Shown piece by piece: positions 16,350-24,610 of a stretch of 64,000 nucleotides of DNA (position 1 is its first letter; every line of letters begins with the position of its first letter). The notes below the pieces were generated by a model, which was not told the origin of the DNA, did no database searches, and was given only the letters and a program-made list of their open reading frames with translations. A program made the position numbers and the translations under genes. Origin of the DNA: RGIG3102 sp964525015 (GTDB lineage: Bacteria; Bacillota; Clostridia; Oscillospirales; Ruminococcaceae); contig CAZGFY010000006.1 in the NCBI GenBank assembly GCA_964525015.1, positions 1-64,000 of the forward strand, written 5' to 3'.

Positions 16350-17272
16350 AAGTTGAACAAAGGTGGCAAAGTTGATTTACATATTTCTAAAAACTCATGA
16401 AAACCTTTTGGTAGTGCTAAGTTTTTAGCATAAATAACAGCTAAATGCCAATCGGGGTTGAAATTGTTCTCGATATGATAGTAATTTGGAGGACTTCTTT
16501 TGTCAAAAATATTTAAATAGGAAGAGGGAATTATAGAAACACCAAGACCTTTACTAACTAAATTGATAATAGTTTGTAAATTTCGAGTTTGATATTGAAC
16601 TAAAGGAGTGAATCCGGCATTTTTACAAACCCTTACAACTTCTTGCTGTGCTCTTTGAGAAGGAGCATTTAAAATAAAAGGTTGGTCTTTTAAAAGATTT
16701 ATATCAAAATAGGATAATCCATCTTCTTTTACATAAGAAAAATTATTTAAAGGATTGTCTTTTGAAAGTGCAATTAAGAGTTTTTCTTTTCCGATATCTA
16801 TAATTTCTAGATTAGGATTTGAAACAGGAAGATGAATTATACCAACATCTACAATACCTTTAACGATTTCAGCTTCAATTTCAAAAGAATTTCCCTCGAT
16901 GATTTCAAACTTTATATTAGGGTATTTAATGCTGAATTCTGATAATACAGCTGGAAGTGCAATTGCACCAAGAAAAAATGTTGTACCAATAGTTAATTTT
17001 CCGTTGTTTTCCTTCTCAACTAAAGAAATAGAGTGCTCAAGATTTCGATAAAGTTCAATCATTTTTCTAGCGTGTTCATTATAGATATCTCCAGCAATAG
17101 TTGGTATAATACCTTCAGTAGTACGTTTAAAAAGTTCAGTTCCAGTATCTTCTTCTATTTTCTTTATTATTCTAGTTAAAGTAGGCTGAGACATATAAAG
17201 CCTTTCAGCAGCTTTTGTAATTGAGCGATTATCATAAACAGATATAAATGCATGTATTTCTTTAATATTCAT
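16346..17272 (-). CDS. LysR-family transcriptional regulator (copy 2)
   Basis: A 308-residue LysR regulator, a close paralogue of the one at 8407. The helix-turn-helix (ITKAAERLYMSQPTLTRII) is nearly identical between the two, so they probably bind the same or very similar DNA. The effector domain differs most around residues 170-200 and 260-290, so ligand response may differ. It is convergent with citX and divergent from the AbrB-type membrane gene, the usual arrangement for a LysR target. Likely roles are control of citrate lyase, Tct or the divergent gene. Confidence 0.93.
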   Translation of the reverse strand: MNIKEIHAFISVYDNRSITKAAERLYMSQPTLTRIIKKIEEDTGTELFKRTTEGIIPTIAGDIYNEHARKMIELYRNLEHSISLVEKENNGKLTIGTTFFLGAIALPAVLSEFSIKYPNIKFEIIEGNSFEIEAEIVKGIVDVGIIHLPVSNPNLEIIDIGKEKLLIALSKDNPLNNFSYVKEDGLSYFDINLLKDQPFILNAPSQRAQQEVVRVCKNAGFTPLVQYQTRNLQTIINLVSKGLGVSIIPSSYLNIFDKRSPPNYYHIENNFNPDWHLAVIYAKNLALPKGFHEFLEICKSTLPPLFNL

Positions 17273-17307
17273 AAATTAACCATTATTCTTTCTTTATATA
17301 TGATTTT

Positions 17308-17336
17308 ATTATACAAAAACAAATCAATATAGTCAA
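17308..17336 (-). promoter_or_regulatory. Promoter of LysR copy 2
   Basis: Minus strand TTGACT (17331-17336), 17-bp spacer, TATAAT (17308-17313). It mirrors the LysR copy 1 promoter. It lies in the 82-bp gap shared with the divergent membrane gene. Confidence 0.75.
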
Positions 17337-17354
17337 TAAATCAAGGAGATTAAA

Positions 17355-18395
17355 ATGAACTTTGTACTAACATTAGTTGTGGCATTAATAGTAGGCATAA
17401 TATTTTTTAAATTAAAAGTGCCCGGAGGCCTTATGATAGGGGCAATTTTTGGAGTTGCTGCTTTTAATATTATAACAGGGGAAGCGTATATGCCTTATGA
17501 AGCAAAATTTTTTGCTCAAGCTATTTCAGGGGCATTCATAGGAGTTGGAATTTCAAAAAATGATTTACAAAAGTTGAAATATTTAATAAAACCTGCAATT
17601 ATTATGATAGTAGGATTATTAACTTTAAATTTATGTGTTGGTTTTGCCATTTATTTTTCAACGGACATAGATTTACTTACAAGCTTTTTTATTGCTGTAC
17701 CCGGTGGAATGACTGATACACCAATGATTGCAGCTGAAATGGGTGCAGATAGCGCGACTGTTGCACTATTACAGTTTGTTAGACTATGCGTTGGCCTTGG
17801 GATGTTTCCAAGTTTTATTCAATACATGGGAAGACATGAAGGTGAAATTAATAAAGGCGATACAAAAAAAGAGAAAACCAATTATACACACAAAGGGTTG
17901 ATAATAACAGGTGTTGCTGCCTCTTTAGGTGCTATTATTGGAGAGATAAGCCAAGTTCCGGCGGGTGTATTGCTTTTTTCTTTAATAGCTACAATAATAG
18001 CAAAGCAAATTTATAATAAATGTATGATGCCAACTTTAGGAAGAAGAATAGCTCAAATTTTTGCAGGCTCATATATAGGTACATCTATGGACTATAAAGA
18101 TTTAATTGGAATAAGCGAACTTATAGTTCCAGCGATTATTTTGGCAGTAGGATATTTTATAGCTTGTATATTAATAGCAAAAACTTTAAAAAAATACTGT
18201 GGATTTTCTTTAAAAGAAGGAATGCTTTGTGCCACTCCAGCAGGAGCATCAGATATGGCGTTAATTAGTGCAGATATTGGAGTGAGTAGCCCTGATGTTG
18301 TGGTTTTGCAGATAGTGAGATTATTAAGCGCTGTATTGTTATTTCCTCAAATTATAAATATTGTCTATAATCTTTATAATTTTATATTTACTTAA
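17355..18395 (+). CDS. AbrB-family membrane protein (internal duplication)
   Basis: A 346-residue polytopic protein of the membrane AbrB family (often mislabelled ammonia monooxygenase). Two homologous halves are visible: AVPGGMTDTPMIAAEMG with LLQFVRL near residues 115-146 and ATPAGASDMALISADIG with VLQIVRL near 294-325. Such proteins are thought to be transporters, but no substrate is established to my knowledge. AAGGAG precedes the ATG. The divergent LysR regulator and the citrate genes beside it suggest a carboxylate or related metabolite; that is inference. Confidence 0.82.
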   Translation: MNFVLTLVVALIVGIIFFKLKVPGGLMIGAIFGVAAFNIITGEAYMPYEAKFFAQAISGAFIGVGISKNDLQKLKYLIKPAIIMIVGLLTLNLCVGFAIYFSTDIDLLTSFFIAVPGGMTDTPMIAAEMGADSATVALLQFVRLCVGLGMFPSFIQYMGRHEGEINKGDTKKEKTNYTHKGLIITGVAASLGAIIGEISQVPAGVLLFSLIATIIAKQIYNKCMMPTLGRRIAQIFAGSYIGTSMDYKDLIGISELIVPAIILAVGYFIACILIAKTLKKYCGFSLKEGMLCATPAGASDMALISADIGVSSPDVVVLQIVRLLSAVLLFPQIINIVYNLYNFIFT

Positions 18396-18435
18396 GAAAA
18401 CACACCGATTTCTATTAGTAAATCGGTGTGTTTTC
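18396..18435. terminator. Bidirectional terminator
   Basis: A perfect 16-bp stem (18396-18411/18420-18435) with an 8-base loop, shared by the AbrB-family gene and the end of the minus-strand glycan operon. Confidence 0.92.
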
Positions 18436-18779
18436 TATTTTTCATTATTTTCAATTGCTCTATTTTGAACAATTGTTTTTACAGTGTTTTTAACTTCAGA
18501 TAGTTTTCTTGATAATCTAAATTGATTAACAATTAAAATAAAAATAATAATTAGATATAATAAATTTGTTGGGGATTCAATATTTAATAAATCAGAAAAA
18601 AAGAAAACAATATTTGGAAAAATACTAATAATTAAAATTCCAAATGCAAACACTACCCAAAAAACAGTATCTTCTATTTGCATTTTTGATTTTTTTACTT
18701 TAGTTACAACATAATAAAGGGCTGTTAAAGATGCAATAATTAACATAATTTGAAGTGGGAGTTGTTGAAAATCTATCAT
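18435..18779 (-). CDS. DUF2304 small membrane protein
   Basis: A 114-residue protein with three hydrophobic segments (about 8-28, 38-60 and 70-88) and a charged C-terminal tail, matching the DUF2304 layout. Members usually sit beside dolichyl-phosphate-mannose-synthase-like glycosyltransferases, as here, 23 bases after the GT2 gene. It may be a membrane partner of that transferase, making or flipping a lipid-linked sugar. It is the last gene of the glycan operon. Confidence 0.8.
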   Translation of the reverse strand: MIDFQQLPLQIMLIIASLTALYYVVTKVKKSKMQIEDTVFWVVFAFGILIISIFPNIVFFFSDLLNIESPTNLLYLIIIFILIVNQFRLSRKLSEVKNTVKTIVQNRAIENNEK

Positions 18780-18802
18780 AATATAAATTCTTCCTTTCTT
18801 TA

Positions 18803-19483
18803 TTATCGAAAAAAATGTAAAAATAAAATTGAAATTGCCATTCTTGTCATATATTTTATACTATTGTATAAATTTAAATAGCTTGTACCTGTTTCACGCT
18901 CACGCATATCAACTTGAACCTCACTAAAGGTAAAGCCTTTTTTTAATAAATAGGCAATCGTGTCAGGTTCAGGGCCAAGGTTAATATTTGTTGCCATTTT
19001 AGTGATAACTTTTTTGTTGAATAATCGCATACCACTAGTAGGATCAGTTAATAGCTTTTTAGTTGTGATATAAATAGAAAGAGAGATAAAACGACTTCCA
19101 AGCATTCTTAATGTATATGGCTTTTTTGTTATAGCAAATCTTGAAGCTAGAATAATGTCGGCCCCAGTATTATTAGATGATGATATTAAATCATCCAAAT
19201 ATTTTGCCATATGCTGTCCGTCAGCATCAAATTGAACGGCAAAGTCGTAATTGTTTTTATGTGCATACATAATTCCAGTTTCAAAAGCACCTGCTAAACC
19301 TAAATTTGATTCTAAATTTAAAACATTTAAATTATTATCATTGCAAATTTTTAAAGTGTTGTCCTTTGAGCCATCATTAATTATAACATAATCCCATCCA
19401 CTGCTGTTTTCAGTAATATCTTTTATTGTATTCAAAATGCTTTCTTCTTCATTATAAGCTGGAATTATCAGTATTTTTTTCAT
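18803..19483 (-). CDS. Family 2 glycosyltransferase (DPM1-like)
   Basis: A 226-residue GT-A glycosyltransferase. The N-terminal IIPAYNEEESI and VIINDGSKDNT are the nucleotide-binding landmarks, and FDADGQH carries the DxD metal motif at residues 86-88. No transmembrane anchor is evident beyond a hydrophobic C-terminal end. The sequence type resembles polyprenyl-phosphate mannose or glucose synthases, so the product may be the sugar donor for the GT-C membrane protein at 21270. It lies 15 bases downstream of the GT4 gene. Confidence 0.9.
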   Translation of the reverse strand: MKKILIIPAYNEEESILNTIKDITENSSGWDYVIINDGSKDNTLKICNDNNLNVLNLESNLGLAGAFETGIMYAHKNNYDFAVQFDADGQHMAKYLDDLISSSNNTGADIILASRFAITKKPYTLRMLGSRFISLSIYITTKKLLTDPTSGMRLFNKKVITKMATNINLGPEPDTIAYLLKKGFTFSEVQVDMRERETGTSYLNLYNSIKYMTRMAISILFLHFFR

Positions 19484-19498
19484 TTTAGTTTATCCTTT

Positions 19499-20629
19499 TT
19501 AATTTAAATCCTCTATTTTTTTAGCAGTAACATCCCAAGTGTAGTTTTTTAAAACTTTTTCTTTTGCATTATTTGCTTTTATTTTTAAATCATTATCGCT
19601 TAATGCTTTTAAGAGAGCTTTTTTAATATTTTCAACACTATTATCTTCCATTAAATACCCGTAACTTTCATCTGAAATAAGTTCAGTTGCACCACCACTT
19701 TGTAGGGTTGTAATTGTATAGCACCCACAAGCAGACGCTTCTAAAACAGTGGTAGGGAAGCCTTCGGATATAGTGGGTAGGCAGAATATATCGGAGTTTT
19801 TAAATAAATTAATAACTTCATTAAAATTTAATTTATTTAATATTATAGTATTTTTGTTTTTATTTTTTATTAAATGTTCTCGTAAATATCCTTCACCTGC
19901 AAACAATAGGTAAGTATTTTTTAAACTTAATTCATTAAAAGCAGTCATAAGCTTGTCTACTCCTTTTTCAGGAATAAATCTGCCAACATAACAGATGATT
20001 TTACTATCATTATTTAAGTTTAATTCAGATAAGTTTAAATGCTTTTTTGAAATTAAATCAATTTTTTTTATATCAATAGCGTTATTTAAAATGTTGCTTG
20101 TAGAAATATTAAAATTTAAAAGCCACTCACAAGATGCATTTGAAACGCCATAAAAATCTTTGCAATATTTTTTAATTAACGCTAGCATAGTATGTTCGTA
20201 GATTTTGATTATAAAATCAACAAGTTTATTATTAAATGATAGATAGTATGAGCCGTGTTCAATAATAAAAGAAGATATATTATATTTATAGCAAAATCTA
20301 CTAGTGAATAAAGAGAGTGGGTAAATTCTAGTGTTGATTATAAATCTTAAATTTTTATATTCAAGTAAATTTTTCAATCTAGTTTTATTCTTTTTTGAAA
20401 ATTTTACAAAAGGAAAGCGATTGTTTAGAAAATTATAGCTATCAAGCCTTATAATTTCAATCCCATTTTCATCTGTTTCATACTCAGGACAGTTTGGAAG
20501 GGAACTTGTAATTATAGTGCACCTATGTCCGTTTTTAATAAGGGTTTTTGCAAGGTTAAAGCTATAATTTTCAACCCCACCCATAGTTGGAAGATATTGA
20601 GCAGAAACAATACAATAGTGTTTTTTCAT
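19499..20629 (-). CDS. Family 4 glycosyltransferase
   Basis: A 376-residue GT-B enzyme. The N-terminal domain shows the acceptor-side motif PTMGGVENYSFNLAKTL (about 14-30). The C-terminal domain shows YVGRFIPEKGVDKL (about 215-228) and the retaining-enzyme E-x7-E motif in EGFPTTVLEASACG (about 287-300). It adds a sugar from a nucleotide donor on the cytoplasmic face. Its start overlaps the stop of the upstream membrane gene by one base. The sugar and acceptor are unknown. Confidence 0.92.
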   Translation of the reverse strand: MKKHYCIVSAQYLPTMGGVENYSFNLAKTLIKNGHRCTIITSSLPNCPEYETDENGIEIIRLDSYNFLNNRFPFVKFSKKNKTRLKNLLEYKNLRFIINTRIYPLSLFTSRFCYKYNISSFIIEHGSYYLSFNNKLVDFIIKIYEHTMLALIKKYCKDFYGVSNASCEWLLNFNISTSNILNNAIDIKKIDLISKKHLNLSELNLNNDSKIICYVGRFIPEKGVDKLMTAFNELSLKNTYLLFAGEGYLREHLIKNKNKNTIILNKLNFNEVINLFKNSDIFCLPTISEGFPTTVLEASACGCYTITTLQSGGATELISDESYGYLMEDNSVENIKKALLKALSDNDLKIKANNAKEKVLKNYTWDVTAKKIEDLN

Positions 20630-21270
20630 TAATCTATATTCCTTTTGGTGTTTATTGATTTTGTTATGATTTTATAGCTTTTTAAATAAATATCAAAAAA
20701 TAAAAGAATAAATACATATAAAATAATAGGGAATACTACGAAATTAAATAAATCTGAACTATCGAATGCATTTATAGTATTAAAATCTGATTTATTCAAA
20801 ATAAGCTCTTCGAAATCTATAGTGTTAGAGGAAGTAACGCCTAAATCAAATCTGATTTTCTGTGTGTTTATAGGCAGAGAAAAATAATAATATTCATCAT
20901 AAGATTTTGCATATAACATTTTAGATATAGAGAAATTCTTATCTAAATCATCTTGATAAAATAAAATCCATTCACCAACATTAAATGAGGTGTCAGCTTT
21001 AAAATATAAATTTAAAATCGGAGTTTCACTTGAGTATATCATTTGGGAATCTTCAATTTCTGTAATAACAGTGTTTTCATCTACAAACTCTATTCCCAAA
21101 AGCTCGAAATCGCTGATGTTGAGCGTTTGTTCCTCTAAAAATATAAGATTAAATGCAGATAAAAATAGATTTAAAAGTAAAATTATAATTGCTACTAAAA
21201 TATAACATAACTTTAAAAGTTTTACCTTATTTTCATTTAAGTTTTTTATAATATTGTTTAAATTATTCAT
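20629..21270 (-). CDS. Hypothetical protein with two membrane segments around an external domain
   Basis: A 213-residue protein I do not recognise. A transmembrane segment at about 18-40 and another at about 172-192 bracket a roughly 130-residue, beta-rich, acidic region likely outside the cell. It overlaps its neighbours by one base on each side, so it is made in step with the GT-C-like protein and the GT4 enzyme. The topology suggests an accessory subunit of a membrane glycosyltransferase, but no function can be assigned. Confidence 0.8.
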   Translation of the reverse strand: MNNLNNIIKNLNENKVKLLKLCYILVAIIILLLNLFLSAFNLIFLEEQTLNISDFELLGIEFVDENTVITEIEDSQMIYSSETPILNLYFKADTSFNVGEWILFYQDDLDKNFSISKMLYAKSYDEYYYFSLPINTQKIRFDLGVTSSNTIDFEELILNKSDFNTINAFDSSDLFNFVVFPIILYVFILLFFDIYLKSYKIITKSINTKRNID

Positions 21271-23255
21271 TATTCAACAACCTCGAATGGTATTTTTGAA
21301 CCTTCATTTACTTCAAATAGAGAATATGGAATTATTTCTGAATTAAAATATTCGCTAAAAGATTCGATGAATTCATATTGATTATGAGTTATATATATAT
21401 AATCAAAATTTTGAAATGCTATATTTAAAAATTCTTCATCGCTTACAATTATAAAATAAGGCTCGTTATCATCAGTTAGAAATTCTTTATTAGAAAAACT
21501 CATTGAAAAATCAAATCCAGAATTAAATATGTCAACATTAGTTAAAGCGGGTATAGTGTAATAGGTATCAAGCATTAATTTGTAATCAAAAAATCTATCA
21601 GAAATAAGTAGTATTCTAGGGTTTTCATTAAAAATATTAGTATATCTTTCACTCTCATTTTTTGTTTCTAACGGAACACTATATCTATTTTCAGGAGAAG
21701 AGATTACAGTGTGCTCAAATTTTAAAATATATAAATTAAATGCAAATAAAAGTGTTAATAAATATATAGCACTAATTTTTTTGAAATTGATTAGTAGTAA
21801 GCTAATTAAAGTTATGGCAAAATAAATCCATAGCCAGTAATAGCTAGAAGAGTATCTGGGATATTCAACCATTCCATCATTAAAATTTGCGATGAATAAG
21901 CTAATTGCTAAAAGATAGACAACAAATCCTACACTAACTCCAAGGTTTGCTAAAAATAGAGGAAATTTAAATTGCTTATTAATAAAAAATATTGATGCAA
22001 ACCCAAGAAATGTAAGAGCTGTAAATATTATTGAATCCTTGATATAAAAGGTGTTTTTAGAAGTTAAAAATTGTGAAAACATACTATTAATAACATTGTT
22101 TTGTTCGCTAGTTCTATATTCGGATGAAATTACTTTCTGAATTATATTACCTTCTTTTAAAGCAGGAGTGTTTTCTTCATTGTGTTCTGATTGAGCCTCG
22201 TTAAAATCAGCGTTTTTTTGATATTCTAGCGTTTGCTGAGTTATTAAATTAACGGGAGAATCAAAACTATCATTAACTTCCCTAGAAAGATATGCTGGCC
22301 AAGATGTATAAATAAAATATATAGCAAAAACTGCAATTAAAATATTGCTTATTTTTTTAAAAAATATTTTTTTGCTTTTTGATTTTATAAAAATCTCAAA
22401 ACAAGCTATAACACACAGGCAAAGTATCGCAAAAAATATACCAACAGATTTAATTAATGTTAAAACTAAAAGTGAAATAATATAAATAGGTTTCCTTCTA
22501 TTGGAAAAATACAAAAGTACAGAGTTAAAAGCTAAAATCGAAATAAAAAAATCAACAAGGGAGGTGCTATATGCATAATGTATGCTTTGATAATCAGCTG
22601 AAGGGCTACCAAAGGTTTGTAAAAATGGTGTTAAAGAGAGCATTAAAAATAATATAGGCGCAATAAATTTGTTTTCTTTGTTTATTTTAGAAACAATAAA
22701 TTCAGAGGCAAGAGCAAATGTTGATAATGTAACGGTAGTGTAAGAAAATAAAAGACTGTAATCATTAAAAGAAGTTGAAAAAATATTAAAAACATATGTT
22801 AAAACACTGCTTCCTGCAATAATTGCTTCATTATAATAATAAACATAATCAAAAGATGATAATAGTGAATTAAATTCAACTGCAACTTTTGCACTGAATC
22901 CCCAAAAAGAATACTCATCCCAATAGCTAAATAATGGATTTTGGATAATATATATAGCTAAAAATAATAGGCAAGCAATACTATTCATTATATTAAAAAT
23001 ATTAAAATACGATTTTATCTCATAAAAGTAATTATTCTTATGGTTTTTATAAAAATCATAGAGAAGAACAATTAAAATAGCTATAAAAAATAATAATCTT
23101 CCGATATATAATAAATTAAATATTCCGAAAATATATGTGACTATAGTGGCAAAAAATATCCCAGAAATAAATGACGACATAGGTGATAGTTTTGCCTTTT
23201 TATATATGGTGAACCCTGTGATTTGAAATAAAATAAATGCTAAAAAATAAGACAT
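21270..23255 (-). CDS. Polytopic membrane protein, possible GT-C glycosyltransferase
   Basis: A 661-residue protein with about a dozen hydrophobic segments and a C-terminal extracytoplasmic domain after about residue 530. The first external loop contains SYWDEYSFWG (near residue 110), an acidic pair in the position where GT-C enzymes keep catalytic or metal-binding residues. This and the DPM1-like gene downstream suggest it uses a polyprenyl-phosphate sugar. AAAGGAG lies 6 bases upstream of the ATG. It is the first gene of the operon. Confidence 0.7.
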   Translation of the reverse strand: MSYFLAFILFQITGFTIYKKAKLSPMSSFISGIFFATIVTYIFGIFNLLYIGRLLFFIAILIVLLYDFYKNHKNNYFYEIKSYFNIFNIMNSIACLLFLAIYIIQNPLFSYWDEYSFWGFSAKVAVEFNSLLSSFDYVYYYNEAIIAGSSVLTYVFNIFSTSFNDYSLLFSYTTVTLSTFALASEFIVSKINKENKFIAPILFLMLSLTPFLQTFGSPSADYQSIHYAYSTSLVDFFISILAFNSVLLYFSNRRKPIYIISLLVLTLIKSVGIFFAILCLCVIACFEIFIKSKSKKIFFKKISNILIAVFAIYFIYTSWPAYLSREVNDSFDSPVNLITQQTLEYQKNADFNEAQSEHNEENTPALKEGNIIQKVISSEYRTSEQNNVINSMFSQFLTSKNTFYIKDSIIFTALTFLGFASIFFINKQFKFPLFLANLGVSVGFVVYLLAISLFIANFNDGMVEYPRYSSSYYWLWIYFAITLISLLLINFKKISAIYLLTLLFAFNLYILKFEHTVISSPENRYSVPLETKNESERYTNIFNENPRILLISDRFFDYKLMLDTYYTIPALTNVDIFNSGFDFSMSFSNKEFLTDDNEPYFIIVSDEEFLNIAFQNFDYIYITHNQYEFIESFSEYFNSEIIPYSLFEVNEGSKIPFEVVE

Positions 23256-23301
23256 TTGTGCTCCTTTTAAATAAGGTTTTTAATTTGGTTTAATCTTAAA
23301 T

Positions 23302-23330
23302 ATTTTATCATTTTTTTTAAAAAATAGCAA
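23302..23330 (-). promoter_or_regulatory. Putative promoter of the glycan operon
   Basis: Minus strand TTGCTA (23325-23330), 17-bp spacer, TAAAAT (23302-23307), about 45 bases before the first gene of the operon. Confidence 0.5.
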
Positions 23331-23423
23331 CTATAATATAGTCAGGGGGATTGTTGTGATTTTTAATATTACCTGTTAAAATAAAAATAGTTTGCAGTAA
23401 AAGAGTATAGATGTACAAAATAA

Positions 23424-23451
23424 AAAGCTTAGCAGTAAAATGCTAAGCTTT
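23424..23451 (-). terminator. Intrinsic terminator after the YeiH-type gene
   Basis: An 11-bp stem (23424-23434/23441-23451) with a 6-base loop. On the minus strand it is followed by a T-rich run. Confidence 0.85.
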
Positions 23452-23459
23452 AAAATTAA

Positions 23460-24500
23460 TTAGCTTATTCCAACAGCAAATTGAACAGTTATAGCAACGA
23501 TAACAACTAATGCTGAAATTATAAATCCATGAAGCATAGGGCGAAGTCCAGCTTGTTTCATATGTTTAACATCGGTTTTTAGCCCGATAGCAGCTAAAGA
23601 CATAACCATTAAGAATTTACTTATGTTTTTTAATAATAATGAAACCTCAGGAGGGATTAATCCAAAACTATTTACAACAGCAAGTCCTACAAATCCTAAA
23701 ATAAACCAAGGGATAATCTGAATAAAATTAACTTTTCCAGTTATGGTATCGGTTATAGTTGTATGATTTTTTGCAGCTTCTTTTCTTTTAACGTGAATAT
23801 TTACCATAGAAAAGATTAAAACAGCAGGTATAATAGATAATGTTCTTGTAAGTTTAACCATTGTTGCATAATCGCCAGCAGCTTCACTAAAAGCGTAGCC
23901 AGCAGCTACAACGCTTGATGTGTCGTTAACAGCGGTACCAGCCCAAAGACCGTAAGCAGTATCAGACAATCCAAGGGCAAGTCCCATAGCAGGGAAGATT
24001 AAAATCATCACCATATCAAAAATAAATGTTGCAGACATACCAAAGGCAATATCTGTATCATCAGCATCAATAACTGGTGCAATAGCAGCAATAGCAGAAC
24101 CACCACAAATTCCAGTTCCAGCTGAAATTAAATTAGACATCTTCCAGTTTAACCCAAGAGCTTTGCCGATAAAATATCCACCACCAAAACAGGTTAGTAA
24201 TGTAAAAAACATTACAATTAATGAATCTCTACCAACAGTTAGTATTGTGCCAATGCTAAGAGAAGCACCTAAAAATATAATAGCAACTCGTAAAAGTTTT
24301 TTTGAGGTGAAATTGAGTCCGGATTTGAATGTTTCAGGAATAGATAAAAAATAGTTGAGTGCCATACCTATAAATAAAGCAATAACAGAATCTCCAATTA
24401 AATGAATTGGCATAAGTCCTTCAATAATTTGTGCAATAAATGCTATTACACAAGCTAGAAATACTCCAGGGATTACTCCAGTAAATTTATTTTTTGTCAT
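23460..24500 (-). CDS. YeiH/UPF0324 family putative sulfate exporter
   Basis: A 346-residue protein with about ten hydrophobic segments and the family's characteristic glycine-rich GTGICGGSAIAAIAPV (near 130-145) and GLWAGTAVNDTSSVVAAGY (near 185-203). I start at 24500, where GGAGAA lies upstream; the frame extends 13 codons further without a site. The family is annotated as sulfate exporters mainly by gene association. The divergent LysR gene matches the known yeiE-yeiH pairing. Four TGATAAA half-sites lie between the two. Confidence 0.88.
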   Translation of the reverse strand: MTKNKFTGVIPGVFLACVIAFIAQIIEGLMPIHLIGDSVIALFIGMALNYFLSIPETFKSGLNFTSKKLLRVAIIFLGASLSIGTILTVGRDSLIVMFFTLLTCFGGGYFIGKALGLNWKMSNLISAGTGICGGSAIAAIAPVIDADDTDIAFGMSATFIFDMVMILIFPAMGLALGLSDTAYGLWAGTAVNDTSSVVAAGYAFSEAAGDYATMVKLTRTLSIIPAVLIFSMVNIHVKRKEAAKNHTTITDTITGKVNFIQIIPWFILGFVGLAVVNSFGLIPPEVSLLLKNISKFLMVMSLAAIGLKTDVKHMKQAGLRPMLHGFIISALVVIVAITVQFAVGIS

Positions 24501-24531
24501 TTTAATTCTCCAATCTTTCGTTAATATTGAT

Positions 24532-24597
24532 TTTATCACAAATTCATGATAAAATAAAATAATTAAAAATAATCAATTGATAAATAATATTTATCAA
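24532..24597. promoter_or_regulatory. LysR operator array, four TGATAAA half-sites
   Basis: TTTTATCA (24531-24538) faces TGATAAAA (24547-24554) across 8 bases, and TTGATAAAT (24577-24585) faces ATTTATCAA (24589-24597) across 3 bases. Both pairs are perfect inverted repeats with centres about 44 bp apart, four helical turns. They fill the gap between the divergent YeiH-type gene and its LysR regulator, a geometry typical of a LysR tetramer site. Confidence 0.7.
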
Positions 24598-24610
24598 TAA
24601 GGAGGGTGTA

